DNA from: Undaria pinnatifida
Lineage: Eukaryota; Sar; Phaeophyceae; Laminariales; Alariaceae
Assembly: GCA_012845835.1 (NCBI GenBank)
Contig: JABAKD010000006.1
Location: 434,001-498,000 of the forward strand
Direction of reading: 5' to 3'
Length of the DNA stretch: 64,000 bases
A program made the position numbers and the translations under genes. This document shows, in pieces, positions 1 to 10,332 of the stretch. The notes under the pieces were generated by a model that was not told where the DNA came from, did not search any database, and was given only the letters and a program-made list of their open reading frames with translations. Position 1 is the stretch's first letter; each line of letters opens with the position of its first letter.

Positions 1-3000
1 ACGAACCAATCACAGGCACCGCGAATATAAAAATAAACCATCAACGGTAATGGAGGGAGGGAGGAAGGAAGAGAGGAAGGGAGAGAGAGGGGAGGGAGGG
101 AGGGGAGGTGCGGGAGGGGGGGGGGGGGGGGGCGAAGGGAGGTCGGGAGCTGCATGGGCTATGCCTGTGCTTCATGAGCATTGCATGAGCCACCCATACG
201 CTGCATGGACTGCATAGTGAACGTGTACCTCAGTTAATCTAGGAACATGAGCCACATCTAAGATACATGAGCCATACGCAACCCAAATGAACCCCATCTA
301 CGCTACATGAGCTACTAACAAGCCACATGAGCCGCATGAGCAACATGCGTGACGCCTAACCAACATGACGCACACATAATCGAAAGGAAAAGGAGCCACA
401 GATACAAGCTTGATCGGCTGCCAGTGCGATAACCTTGGTATGGCAGAAATTTCAAGCTTGCCTGCTGTATGTGGGAAGAAGCCTCCGCCAGCTTGCCCTC
501 TAAGACCTTCGTGCGCCCCAGGGCAGCCCACGCCCAGTGGCATGCCGTTGACACCGCGGCGCATTGCCTAAATAGAGAAACCGCAAGGGCCTCCTGCACA
601 GCACACGTCGGTGTAGAGGAAACCAAAGAATAACGATCAACGGTGAACGCGTTGGGGGGGGGCGCGTGACACATACTTGGGGCATGAGAAAGGCCAAAGA
701 CTTGACATGGTGAAGCCGTATTGCTGCATGGTGAAGCCGTATTGCTGCATGGTGAAGCCGTATTGCTGCATGGAAGGACGGGACCTTGGGGTAGTGCTTG
801 AAGTAGAGCAATCCTCGACCACTCTTCGGAGCTCGATAGAGGTCTGCCCAGACTTCAGTAAGCTAGTAACACGCACCTGTCTGCTTTTCAGCTACAGCAG
901 ACGCAAGGTCCCGCCCACTCCCGCCATCTCGGGGCCGAGCTTCACCGACCGCGATCATACAAATCGCCCCGAATATGCTGTCACGATTCGTGACACTGGT
1001 TAGTTAGCCAGAATGGCCCTAAAACACACACACACCTGTACGCGAAGGTCACGTTTTTTCGTCTCGATTCCAAGATTTTTTTTTTTTTTTTCACGTTAAA
1101 TGTGAAGAACCCTACGACAAACCTGTCCGTGGTTCAGGTATAGCAGAGCCAAGGCCTTGCGCACCTCCCTAATTTCATTCACCGACTGCAAAAAGCGAAA
1201 AGGTTACGTTTTTTTTTTTGTCGCGACTCCAGACATTGTTTTGTTCTATAGAAATCGCCCTAACGCGCAAACACTAGGTGCGCGAAAACGGCACGTTTTC
1301 TTTTGCTCGCGATTCGCGACGGCGTTGTTTTTTGGTAGATAGGGAGAACCCTAACACACACCTGTCCGTTTTGCAGGTATAGCAGAGCCAACGCCTCGCC
1401 CGCCCCCCTCATTTGAGGGTCGAGCTTTACCGACCGCAGAAAACACCCACGAGCACGCTCGCGATCGCCCCCCACTCCTTGATACCAGTGCCCAAGCCAC
1501 TCGAACGCCTTCAGCGACACCACACGCGGGGAGGGGGTGAGGGGGGGGGGCATTCGTTGGACGGGGGCAGGCACGATGTGGTTGGTACTCGTACTTAAAC
1601 ATACAGCTGTACGTCACGTTCGGAAAGTGTGGCTTAACTATTATTAGCAAGACTTTTCACGAGTCATGACCCTTCCCGCGGCTCGAGTGAGGGGGATGTC
1701 AAAATCTCGCGGGCCGGGTCAGGTCGGGTCAGGAGGTGTCGGTTGAAAACTCACGGGTCGGGTCGGGTCGAGTCGGGTCGAGAGGTTTTCTACCCTTGCG
1801 GATTAGGTACCACCTTGACCCGACCCGACTCGACCCGACCCGATTCGACCCGACCCGACTCGACCCGACCCACGAAAAATGAGTCAACTCGTGAAAATCC
1901 CTGTGCTGGTAGGAAGCTGTTGGGTGGAGGCAGTGATGTGTTAATAGCACTTCAGCACGCATTGCAAACTTTAGCACGGGGGGGAGAGGAGAGGATGGGG
2001 GGGGGGGGGGGGGAGGAGGCAGTGACCTGGTGCGTGTTCTACAAAATACAAAAAACATCTCCCGCACGGGGGGAGGAAGGGGGGGGCTGTACAGAAACAG
2101 CGAGTGACCTCGTCGGTAAGCCTAAAGTACAAAATACATCGCCACCGCATACCTGCAGCATGCCCAAATGCGAGTTACTACAAATGAGAATCGCATTAAG
2201 ACGGTGCAGAATAACCAGTCTGCAGAGTATGCATACAGCTACCAGCAGAGGACTCCCGCGCTGATGAAAAAAAAATGCGCGACGTCGTTTACCTCTGCAT
2301 TGGCAGGGCGACGCTTGGCGGCTTTGAGAAGTGCGTTGAAGCAGTAGCGACGATAGAAATCAAATGGAAAATCACGGGGTTTCGCAGGGGGTGCAGGCGG
2401 TGTTATGATGGCACCCCCAGCGGATGCGTCAAAAAAGTACCCCGGGTTCGTTGGGTGTACACTTACGCCTGCGTAGGAAGGGTTGGGCGTGGCGACCTTG
2501 AGAGGTGCGTGAAGCAGTAGCGACGATATACATCAAATGCAACATTGGCGGGGTTTCCCAGAGGATGCGTCGATGACATTCTCAGGGGATGCGGAGACGT
2601 TATCCCCGGGGTTCGTTGGGTATACACTAACCTCTGCGTTAGAAGGGCTGAGTTTGGCCGCCTTGAGAAGAGCGTTGAAGCAGTAGCTCCGGTCCTCGCG
2701 GAACTGCCCCCCCATCTCCCAGTAACACCTGGCATAAACACGCCGGACAATTCCAAAAGGAACGCCGTCGTTGAAAACAGGCGGAAAAAAGTGCTGGAAA
2801 ACCCTAATAAAAAAAAGGTGACCGAATGCAATTTCTCCCTGAGAAGAGCGGTGAACCAGTAGCGACCATCCTCGCAGAACTGCCCACCTCCCCTCGCAGA
2901 AACCGAACAGCAAACAACACGCCGGATCATTCCGGTACAGTAGTGCCGCAGTTAAAGTTAACAAATCACACACGACACATACGTGGAAGGCGTACATGTG

Positions 3001-5419
3001 TGATGACCTTGAGCTTAAACCCCTAGAGAACACCAAAAACCCTCCCTATGCTAATATCAATTAATCTTTCCAAAAAATGGTTTCCGGTGGAAATGGTGAT
3101 TGATTGTTTCCGTCCAACATCCACCCAATCGTAATACGAACAATGTACATAACATATACACATATACACACATACACATATGCATATACATATACGAAGT
3201 ATTAAATAAACCACCTGGAATCTTAACAAGTCAAACTTCCGTCACCTGGCCAATCGGAAGGCGTGAGACGAGCTGTTAGGCTCCTCACCCACCGCCCTCT
3301 CCAGCAACGACCTCGCAGCCTCTACGTCGCCCCTGTCCACCCCGCCCTTTATCCCGACACCCACTCCGTGACCGCACCCCAGCAACAGCCACCCTAGCCT
3401 GCTCAGAGCATCCGCAAAGCCCGCATGGCGGTCCAACACGTCCTCAAGCTTAGCCTTGGCAGCGTCGAAATCGCCTTCCGCCATGTCCACGTCTGCCGCC
3501 ACACACTTCGCCGAGCAGTAGAGGTAAGGGACGGTACTCCCGTCGTCCCCTACTTGGGGCGTTATCGCTGCCGACATTCCTGGCACCTGCGCCTCGGCTT
3601 GGCTACCGCCATCTTCTTCGGCGGGACCGTCATAGCTTTCAGCGGAAGTGTCAGCTCTGTCAGTGGGACTGTCAGCTTCGTCCACAGGACTGTCACCTTT
3701 CCCAGAAGAGCGGGCCGAACAGCCGCCACCTGCAGCATTATCCGCCGCCAACCGCGCTTCATCCAGCCGCCCCATCTTGAGAAGAAGGGACGCTCTCGCC
3801 AGCGTCAAGCGTCCAAGCAGGTCACCGTAGTGGCCACCAGGAGTTCCGCGGATAAGGCGGGAGTCTTCGAAAGCCATCACTGCCTCCTCGGCACGGGCTA
3901 AGGCCGTTTTAGGATCTCCACGCGCCGCGCCAGGGTAACCCAGTTTTTTGTCCACAAGGCAGCGAAGCGAGAGCTCCCTCCAGTCGCTGCCTGGCCCAGA
4001 CAGACCGTTCCAGGTGTTAGCCCTGGTGGATCGCTGGGTACGCCCCGCCGTTGTCGCCGATACGGCCTGCGCTGGTGCTGCTACTGCTGGTGATGCTACT
4101 GCTGTTGCTGCTGCCGCTGCTGTTGCCGCTGCTTGCAGAAGCTTGTCAGCCTCCAGAGCGTCCCCCGCCCACAACGCCACGCCCGCGAGGTGCAGACACG
4201 CCTCCGCCGAAAGCCAGGGATGTTGGGCATCCTCCGAGCCTTCTTGGGCCATTCTCCAGAGCTCCACCCCGTCGACGTGCGTGTAACTCGAAGCCAACAA
4301 AGTCGACATCGCCACCCACCCTCCGTCTCCCTCCGCTCCGCCTACCGCCTTTCTCACGGACACGCCTGCGTCTATAACTCCTTGCCATGGTACCGCCACC
4401 CCCGTCCCCGCCACCGCCCTCGCCTCCGTTGTCGATCCTCCGTCTCCTCTCTGAGAAGACTCCGCAATCTGAACCGCCCTTCCCAAAAAAGCGCGACAAA
4501 AACGCACCACCACGGCCTTCAGCGTGTTCGCCGCCTGGGCGTGGGCGGCGTTTCGGCCGGTAAGACCCCCGGTAGCACCCGTGGCATCTGTGACGCCTAT
4601 GGGATCAGTAAGATCTGTAGGATCTGGGGCGGATCCTTGAAATGCTTCAAGGGCGCGGAGGGCGGCGTTTAAACGCTCGGCGACAGGGCTTCCCTCGGCC
4701 GCGTCCTTGGCTAAGACCTTCCCGCGGTACTCGGACAAAAGAGCCGACCGATCCCGGCTCCGAGCCACCGCGGGCGCCGCCACCGACGCCGCTGAAGCTG
4801 CCGCGGAAGTGGACAGACCGACGCCGAACGATGACTTTTCGAGCCTTTTCTCGACTCGACGGGTAACAGCGATGTCCTCCTTCGCAACTTCCAAAACCGC
4901 GACAAGCAGCAGCATTGACAACCGCTCCTCCCCAGCAATGCCCGAGCTCCCTCCAGCCTCCCCAGCGATAGCATCTGGGTTATTAACGTGCATCAGCAAC
5001 GCTTCCAGAGCTTCCTCCGGCCTGCCCAGGTCATCCAACACCTGCCCGAGTCGTAGCCGGAGAGATCGAGCTCTCGATAAGTTGCCCTTGCCCTCCGCAA
5101 TCTCAGCCGCACGTTCCAAGCACTCCGGTAGCGCCTCTACCCTCCCCCCTCGCTCAAGGCACTCTATGAGCCCTTTCCACGCCTGAGGAGCATCAGGGAG
5201 GGAGCCCGCGGCTTCTCGAAATCTGCCCTCGGAGGCAGATAAGTTTTCTGCCGCGAGATGCGCTAACCCTGCTGTAATCAGGAAGGCGTATTTGAGCTGA
5301 GGGTCCTGTAGTTCAGGGGAGGGGCCGTCCAAGACGGATTGGATTATGGCGAGGGCTTGCGCGGGGTCGCCGGCTTGCATCTGCACCCTTGCGGCCTTGA
5401 GATCGGCCTTGATGCCCAT
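1..5419 (-). CDS. SKI3: SKI3/TTC37-like TPR protein, N-terminal part; gene continues past the left edge
   Basis: Ski3 is the TPR scaffold of the Ski complex, which feeds RNA to the cytoplasmic exosome. Exons on the minus strand: 5419-3246, 2728-2632, 1508-1362, and 593 to 462 or 434. The junctions keep phase (2, 0, 0) and give about 850 residues. The start MGIKADLKAARVQMQAGD resembles the animal TTC37 N-terminus and opens the first TPRs (residues about 1-150). The middle of exon 1 is Ala/Ser-rich and less conserved; TPRs resume at about 650. Exon 2 (YWEMGGQFREDRSYCF), exon 3 (FEWLGHWYQGVGGDRERARG) and exon 4 (STACHWAWAALGRTKVLEGK) match consecutive TTC37 stretches recalled as [31 protein letters not shown] and GTAKWAWLRRG. 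Exon 4 may use a GC donor (CAG/GCAAGC at 462) or a GT donor at 434. Introns 2 and 3 contain tandem exon copies. The C-terminal two thirds lie outside the window. Confidence 0.88.
49..165. repeat. G-rich low-complexity tract
   Basis: Purine-rich GGGAGGGA-type repeat ending in a run of about 16 G. It would lie in an intron or downstream part of the SKI3 gene. It has potential to form G-quadruplexes; no gene feature seen. Confidence 0.8.
707..772. repeat. 21-bp tandem repeat, three copies
   Basis: Unit ATGGTGAAGCCGTATTGCTG plus C, three perfect copies. It lies in the SKI3 intron between exons 3 and 4 and stays open in several frames, but no homology supports coding. Confidence 0.9.
875..1440 (-). 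repeat. about 240-bp tandem array with two degenerate copies of SKI3 exon 3
   Basis: The 3' half of exon 3 and its donor (real: 1362-1440) recur at about 1119-1196 and 875-955. The middle copy reads RFLQSVNEIREVRKALALLY on the minus strand and keeps the CAG/GT-like end. The leftmost reads SVKLGPEMAGVGGTLRLL then a stop. Between copies lie related T-rich stretches with CGCGATTCGYGAC motifs, showing the period of about 240 bp. Confidence 0.75.
1690..1875. repeat. Inverted GGGTC / GACCC repeat (hairpin)
   Basis: GGGTCGGGTCGAGTCGGGTC-type pentamers at about 1755-1787 are mirrored by CGACCCGACTCGACCCGACC at about 1815-1872, separated by about 30 bp. A long stem is possible. A related GGGTCG-rich segment at 13555-13590 and 14975-15850 is interrupted by a LINE and a MITE. 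Confidence 0.8.
2283..2925 (-). repeat. about 170-bp tandem array containing SKI3 exon 2 and three degenerate copies
   Basis: Units begin near 2290, 2462, 2632 and about 2830. Each holds a version of the exon 2 core (minus strand; real copy RSYCFNALLKAAKLSPSNAE at 2632-2728). The copy at 2291-2355 reads RYCFNALLKAAKRRPANAE and keeps a good donor (GAG/GTAAAC) but has no nearby acceptor. The copy at 2467-2535 lacks one base relative to exon 2, so its frame is lost. The copy at 2830-2925 keeps GGGQFCEDGRYWFTALLRE without the 3' half. The spacer (TTCGTTGGGTRTACACTWA just before each donor side) is shared, so intron and exon were duplicated together. Confidence 0.8.
3037..3245 (-). other. Start of SKI3 intron 1, AT-rich
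   Basis: The donor AG/GTGACG at 3246/3245 follows codons for SHAFRLA. Downstream in the intron is an alternating purine/pyrimidine stretch (ATACACATATACAC type, about 3145-3195). No other feature seen. Confidence 0.6.
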
Positions 5420-5660
5420 GATTCTTTGTTTTCTTTGCAGAGATGAAGGCGGTGGCGGCGGCAGAATGTTCCTGGAGTATTCGCAGTGGGGAACACGCGA
5501 GGCGGAGGGGTCTCGTCAATAAATATGAACGTGTGGGCAAGAATGGACCAGAGTCTTGAGTGGATGCCCATGATGCTTGGATGCGTTGCGAGTTGGAGGC
5601 GGTGGCGGTGGCAGAATTTCCTCGAGTTTTCTTCGGGGGGGTGGTGTGAACTAGGCCCGG
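5420..5660. promoter_or_regulatory. Presumed SKI3 5' region
   Basis: Sequence immediately upstream of the SKI3 start. It contains two related segments (GAGGCGGTGGCGGYGGCAGAA at about 5446 and 5596), so the 5' flank itself has been duplicated locally. No TATA box is obvious. Assignment as promoter is by position only. Confidence 0.35.
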
Positions 5661-6075
5661 GGAAAGGGGGGGGTACTCATGTGTTGCATGCGGCAGTCAT
5701 TTAACCCCGCATCCGATCGAGACGGAAGGGGGGGGGGGTACTCATGTCACGCATAGCCGCAATCGCAAGATCATATGGTATAGTAGCTAATAGAGTGGTA
5801 TGACCCTCGCATCCCCACAATGTCGGGACGGAGCACGTCGGGTTTTCACCGACCAGGCAGACATCTCGCGCACCAAGCGCCAGCGCCGTGAGGTATTCGG
5901 CGAGTCGCATGAAGGGCGAGCTGCATCCTACTAGAACCACTTGTGCAGCTGACTCCGGCACCTTGTGCGTGCTTTCTTGTACATGGGAGAGGCCGGGCGG
6001 TGGGTACTCATGTGTTTCTTGTCTTTAGTCATGTGACCATTAAACACGCATCTCTTTCGAGAAAGAAAGGGAGGG
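5660..6075. repeat. Dispersed repeat family A, copies 1 and 2
   Basis: Family A is marked by GTACTCATGTGTTGC, a GTCATTTGACCATTGACCAC-like block, CGCATCCCTTTCGAGACGGA, and further on CGGGACGGAGCACGTC and GCGAGTCGCATGAAGGG. Copy 1 spans about 5660-5990. A shorter copy 2 begins at about 6001. Other copies: 16862-16975, 27278-27640, 41615-41720. Copy 1 and the 27.3 kb copy share the full 330 bp in order, with no coding frame. Class unknown; no terminal repeats recognised. Confidence 0.75.
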
Positions 6076-6655
6076 GCTAATGCCTACATCAGTTGGCATG
6101 ACTGCGTGGATCAATGGATCAGTGTCTACAGCGATGAACCATCTGGGGGTCCAGCGATGGCGACTAAGCGGACGAGAAGAGACACACGATGGACGATAGC
6201 GCCAGATGCGCACGAAGCACAGGGCGCAGAAACACCGAGGAAACACTACTAATAGGAAACACCGTACGAGTATTGTAGGCTAGAGGAAGTGTGTCCAAAC
6301 CACACTAACATACGACTATTCTCTCCGTACGTTGAGGTACATGACAAGGTTCACCCAATGGCAAATACCTTATTTATGTACGCAGCATGCCGGTATCATA
6401 CAAGCTCTGAGCGAACCGTGCACACTTCGAGCAGTTACATACGACCACGCTTACAGAGATCAGGTATAATAAACATTGCCCTGTCCTGTGAGTTCCTGCT
6501 AGTGTGAACAGATAGCAGGTATTACGTTGACAACAGCATGTTGTCATTGGCAATAACATATTCACAACGGCGGTAATAGCATATTGACAATGTTAACAGC
6601 ATATTACTTCGTATTTATTCTCGTACGAGTAGGCAAGAGGAAATCCGTTCAACGA
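6076..6655. other. Intergenic, no gene recognised
   Basis: AT-rich sequence without supported coding. It contains AATAGCATATTGNCAATG-type repeats (about 6525-6610) that recur at about 11270-11340, a dispersed low-copy repeat. Confidence 0.5.
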
Positions 6656-6674
6656 GATTATCCTAAACGATTTG

Positions 6675-6775
6675 CTTTTTTCCCCGGGATATTCTTCAAC
6701 TCCAGAGTGACTGGGGCCTGTCTTGTGACCATGGACTTGATCATATGCGACTTAATGTGAGAACAACAACACTGA
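6675..6775 (+). mobile_element. LINE 3' end, 5'-truncated copy
   Basis: Shares about 100 bp (CTCCAGAGTGACTG, GACTTGATCAT, TTAATGTGAGAACAACAAC) with the end of the LINE at 14870-14960, including the AAC-type tail. It has no coding part, as expected for a severely 5'-truncated insertion. Confidence 0.6.
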
Positions 6776-6842
6776 TGTAGGCAAGCGATGCTCGCAGGCA
6801 ATTCGACATTGCCGATTGCAAAGGATGTACGAGTCGTACGAG

Positions 6843-6870
6843 CATATTGTATACTGTAATACAGTATACC
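6843..6870. repeat. Short perfect palindrome
   Basis: GTATACTGT-AAT-ACAGTATAC. Nothing else in 6776-7090 supports a gene. Confidence 0.6.
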
Positions 6871-7096
6871 TGGTAGCAGACAGTAGCCAATGGCAGTATT
6901 AATCTCTGTATCATATGTGAAAAATAAGCTCTGAGTTTAGGGCAGGGTTCAAGAGAAACCGTTGCTCTATGCTTCGAGCCAGTATCACGCATCTACGAGC
7001 TGGGCCAGCCAAGGTGCTGGTTTCTAGTTAAATTGGCGATGCCCCACTCAATTTCACATGTTGGGATGTGATTTTTTGACACGGTGTTGATCATGC

Positions 7097-7226
7097 ACCA
7101 AGCAACAAACGTGAGACTCGCCTTTTTTTTTTTTTTCGAGAGATATGATCGATGCAACGATCCGAAAAAAAAGGCGGCCATAACTTTTCTGAAAAAAAAA
7201 AAAAAAGGCGAGTCTGACGTTTGTTG
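7097..7226. mobile_element. Fold-back/MITE-like element with poly-T/poly-A arms
   Basis: Left arm ACAAACGTGAGACTCGCC followed by T14 is mirrored by A14 then GGCGAGTCTGACGTTTGT on the right, enclosing about 55 bp that also pair partly (CCGAAAAAAAAGGCGG). Arm length is about 33 bp with one mismatch. No open frame. It could be a small MITE or an inverted duplication. Confidence 0.65.
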
Positions 7227-7589
7227 GCACATGCGGTTCAAATATGATGTTAAAATTTCAGATCGAAACTCGCAAAATTGAGCGGGGCGTCGCAGTAATA
7301 CCACTTGTTCTCATCATTACTTGTTTAATGTATAGCAACCGTGTTTTGGTAATATCTCGTGATTGGTCACGAATTGGTCAGTGCAACTGATATCTATCGC
7401 CTCCTTGTGTCCTCAGGACGTTCCTCACCAATTTTCACCTTGATAGGGAAAGACGATTTTTGGAGCCGCCATTCGTACATCGAAGTATATTTCAAGGACG
7501 TCAGCCGTGAGTTCGACGAATTTCAGGTCAATCCTCATCTTTGCAAGCTGCGTTATTGATACTTGTAATATACTAAACTGGTGAGTTTT

Positions 7590-7945
7590 TATTGGGAGGG
7601 GTCCTATTTTTTGTCCACTATTTTTTTTTTTTTTTTTTTTTTTCAGCACACTTTTACTTTCCAGCTTCTGGACAAGCCGTGGTCACAGGTGTCATCCCTT
7701 CTCCTCCCCGGTTCTTGCCTTCAATTTTTATCGCGCATAGGGTTCAGCAATCCCACTGCTCGTCGATTGTTCATCGAATGTTGCTAACTCACGCTCTCGC
7801 GCTTTCCGCAAGTCAATTTGTCCACAAGAAAAAGTCTCAACGAATTTATACGAGTATGCACTCGGCGGGGCTCGAACTCACGAAACTGACCTATACCAGG
7901 CTCGAGGATAACCTGATACGCCACCGGGGCGACCGACTATAGACT
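7590..7945 (-). mobile_element. SINE-like element with tRNA-like head
   Basis: Read on the minus strand, it starts with a tRNA-like segment (GGTGGCGTATCAGGTTATCC as A-box region, then GAGTTCGAGCC as B box). A body follows (CGCGAGAGCGTGAGTTAGCA, CACCTGTGACCACGGCTTGT) and then an A-rich tail. The body is about 75-80% alike by eye to 19440-19745 on the plus strand. Family assignment is inferred from the RNA polymerase III box pattern. Confidence 0.55.
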
Positions 7946-8099
7946 AAATTAGTCTAATGGTAAGTGTTGGTGTTTTTACTTCAGACCTACTGTTATGGGA
8001 AAAAAAAAAAAAATGGCTATCAGAACTGAATTGTGGGCCAATTAAACCAGTTTTACTCGGCAGAACTGTCGAAAACGCCGATACACTCTTCAAGATCCA

Positions 8100-8580
8100 T
8101 CTCGTAGTTTTCCGAGGGCTTTCTGGAGCAGTTCTCCGTTTCTCCGGGGTCTCGTTTTGATTTTTTGGCGCAACAAATCGGTTTTCAGAAATATGCAACG
8201 TTGCTCAAAACCGGGGCCAAAAACAATGGATTTTTGAGGATATTTGGCTAAAAATCATGAGGTCGTCAGAACTGGCAAATTGGACGAACAGACAAACTAC
8301 GAGTCTGGAGAAACGGATAAGTGCGTCAGAAAGCTCTCGGAAAACTACGAAAGCATTCTGAAGACTCCATAGGTGTTTTTGGTCGTCCCGCCGTGTAAAT
8401 CGCGTATGATCAGCCAAAAATGTCAGTTCTGAGGGCCCAAAAACAATTTACCATAATAGTTGGTCTTTTCGTAGTTTTCCGAGGGCTTTCTGGAGCAGTT
8501 CTCCGTTTCTCAAGGGTCTTGTTTTGATTTTTGGCGCAACAAATCAGTTTTCACGAGTTTTCATAAATATGCAATGTTGC
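8100..8580. repeat. Fold-back repeat, copy 1
   Basis: TCGTAGTTTTCCGAGGGCTT (8104) pairs with AAGCTCTCGGAAAACTACGA (about 8332). The first arm is repeated again in direct orientation at 8467, followed each time by the TTTTGATTTTTTGGCGCAAC region. The 8235-8466 interval recurs at 9291-9535. No protein recognised. Confidence 0.7.
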
Positions 8581-8609
8581 TCAAAACTGGGGCCAAAAAT
8601 AATGGATAC

Positions 8610-9290
8610 AAGGGCCCCGCTCCGCGGGCGGCTGACGCCGCCCGCTACGCTCGCGCAAGGCACGCAAGAATGCAACTAAAGACATATGTAAAGGGGGCAG
8701 AAAGAAGAGACCCATGATTTGGTGCGAACAGCGATTTGATAATGCCAAGAGCTGCTTGTGCAGAGCAAATTGCCCTGTTGTGCTCAGCTGTGCTGTGTGC
8801 TTTTATTACCGGTGTCTGATCGCCTGTATGGGGGTAATTTGCGTGGGGGAAAAAACAGGGGGCCGTGAAAGATCAAATACATGTAAAAAAAGAAAAAAGA
8901 GGAAAAGTAGTACTCCGTACACAACACGCATTATACCCGGTACTGCTCTATTTTCGAAAGAAAGCACACAGCGCAGCGACACAGCACCGCAGCGAAGGGC
9001 ACGGCACCGCACCGCACGGCTCCGCACGGCGCTACGCTGCGCTGCTGGGCTATATTTAGCCGGACTGATCTGAGCTGGGCGTGCATGTGATCCAACAGCG
9101 TATAGTATCTGATGGTATGTACAAACCTGGTGTAGTAGTACCGGTATGTACTATTATTGGCGTTTCTTATTTCGAACGAAGCTGGAAAGCAAAGAAAAGC
9201 TGGAAAGGTTCCGCAAGTAATATGGAAGTTGGAGCTCTGAGAGGCCAGGGATGGGCAATCCCTGAGAAAGACAAAATTAAGTAAGTCTAT
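8610..9290. other. Intergenic, low-complexity; no gene recognised
   Basis: Holds a short (ACCGC)-type tract at about 8975-9045, related to one at 32595-32710. The open frames here do not resemble any protein I recognise. Confidence 0.45.
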
Positions 9291-9533
9291 TTGAGGATAT
9301 TTGGCTAAAAACCATGAGGTCGTCAGAACTGGCAAATTGGACGAACAGACAAACTATTAATACGAGTATGGAGAAACGGATACGAAAGTGCGTCAGAAAG
9401 CTCTGGGAAAACTACGGGGAGCATTCTGAAGAGTCTATAGGTGTTTTTGGTCGTCCCGCCAACCAAATCGCGTATGATCAGCCAAAAATCTCAGTTCTCA
9501 GGGCCCAAAAATAATTTCCCATATTAGATGGTC
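9291..9533. repeat. Direct copy of 8235-8466
   Basis: Both start GAGGATATTTGGCTAAAAA and run through GAGGTCGTCAGAACTGGC, GGTCGTCCCGCC and CGTATGATCAGCCAAAAA. About 230 bp, roughly 90% alike by eye. Confidence 0.8.
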
Positions 9534-9536
9534 TTA

Positions 9537-10332
9537 GGTCATTTCATATGCAGTCGGATTCCGCCAGGCAAAAACGGCCCTTTTCGACTGGGCTTTTTTT
9601 TACTGGATTCTTCTGGTCCTTCTTCTTATCGTCAGTCGAGTTGATTTTATAGTTTTTGTGCTCTTCCTAGAGGCGGTTGGTGTGAGGGAGTACTGCTGTA
9701 CAGCAGGCGAAAGCGGTTGGCAGCCCTGTGCTTCGCGCTGTCTCCGCGAGGAACGGCTCGACGAACCTTCGTCCCAGCGAGTTGGTGGCTTTGGGCTTAG
9801 CCGAAAGCCGCCAAAGCTACGTTTGTGGAGTTGCACTCAGCCGAGAGCCGCCAAAGCTACAGCAGGCGCAGCCGTTGTTGGCAGCATGGGATCGAGACCG
9901 CGCGCTGCTGCCGTCGTGTGATACACGCTGCTGGCGAGCGGAACTAGGAATGCGCCACGCTGACTTGCTGCGAGAAGCAACAGCAGGGATAGCCAAGCCA
10001 GCGTCAGCGCCTTGTATGATACTGCAGTGTGGTACCTGGTATGGGTGTGTGGCCGTGTGGCCGTGTGGGTGTGTGTTTGGTGGTGGGATGGGCGATGCGA
10101 TCGGTTCAAAAAACACGCGTAAAACTTTTTCGACTGATTTTTTCGACTGGAGGATCCAGTCGAAAAGGTCGAGTTTTTCGACTGGATCCGCAAGTCGGAA
10201 TTCTCAGTCGAAAAAAGTTAAGTCGAAAAAGCCCTTTTTCGACTGCGTAAGAAAGCCCGGTTTGGGCTTCAGTCGAAAAAGGCCGTTTCGACAAGGTTTC
10301 GACTGACAAATCCGACTGCATAAGAAATGGCC
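9537..10332. mobile_element. PIF/Harbinger-like MITE, copy 1
   Basis: Left end GGTCATTTCATATGCAGTCG, right end GACTGCATAAGAAATGGCC: terminal inverted repeats, with flanks TTA (left) and TTG (right). The ends contain many CAGTCGAAAAAGG motifs in both orientations. The interior resembles 15021-15806 in inverse orientation. A 3-bp TTA duplication and GG-start TIRs are the PIF/Harbinger hallmark. There is no transposase, so it is non-autonomous. Confidence 0.75.

Noticed and set aside
9600-9921. Open frames in the MITE at 9.5-10.3 kb as a protein gene
   Set aside because: The same frames are broken in the second copy and the element is bounded by TIRs with a TTA duplication; no transposase motif.
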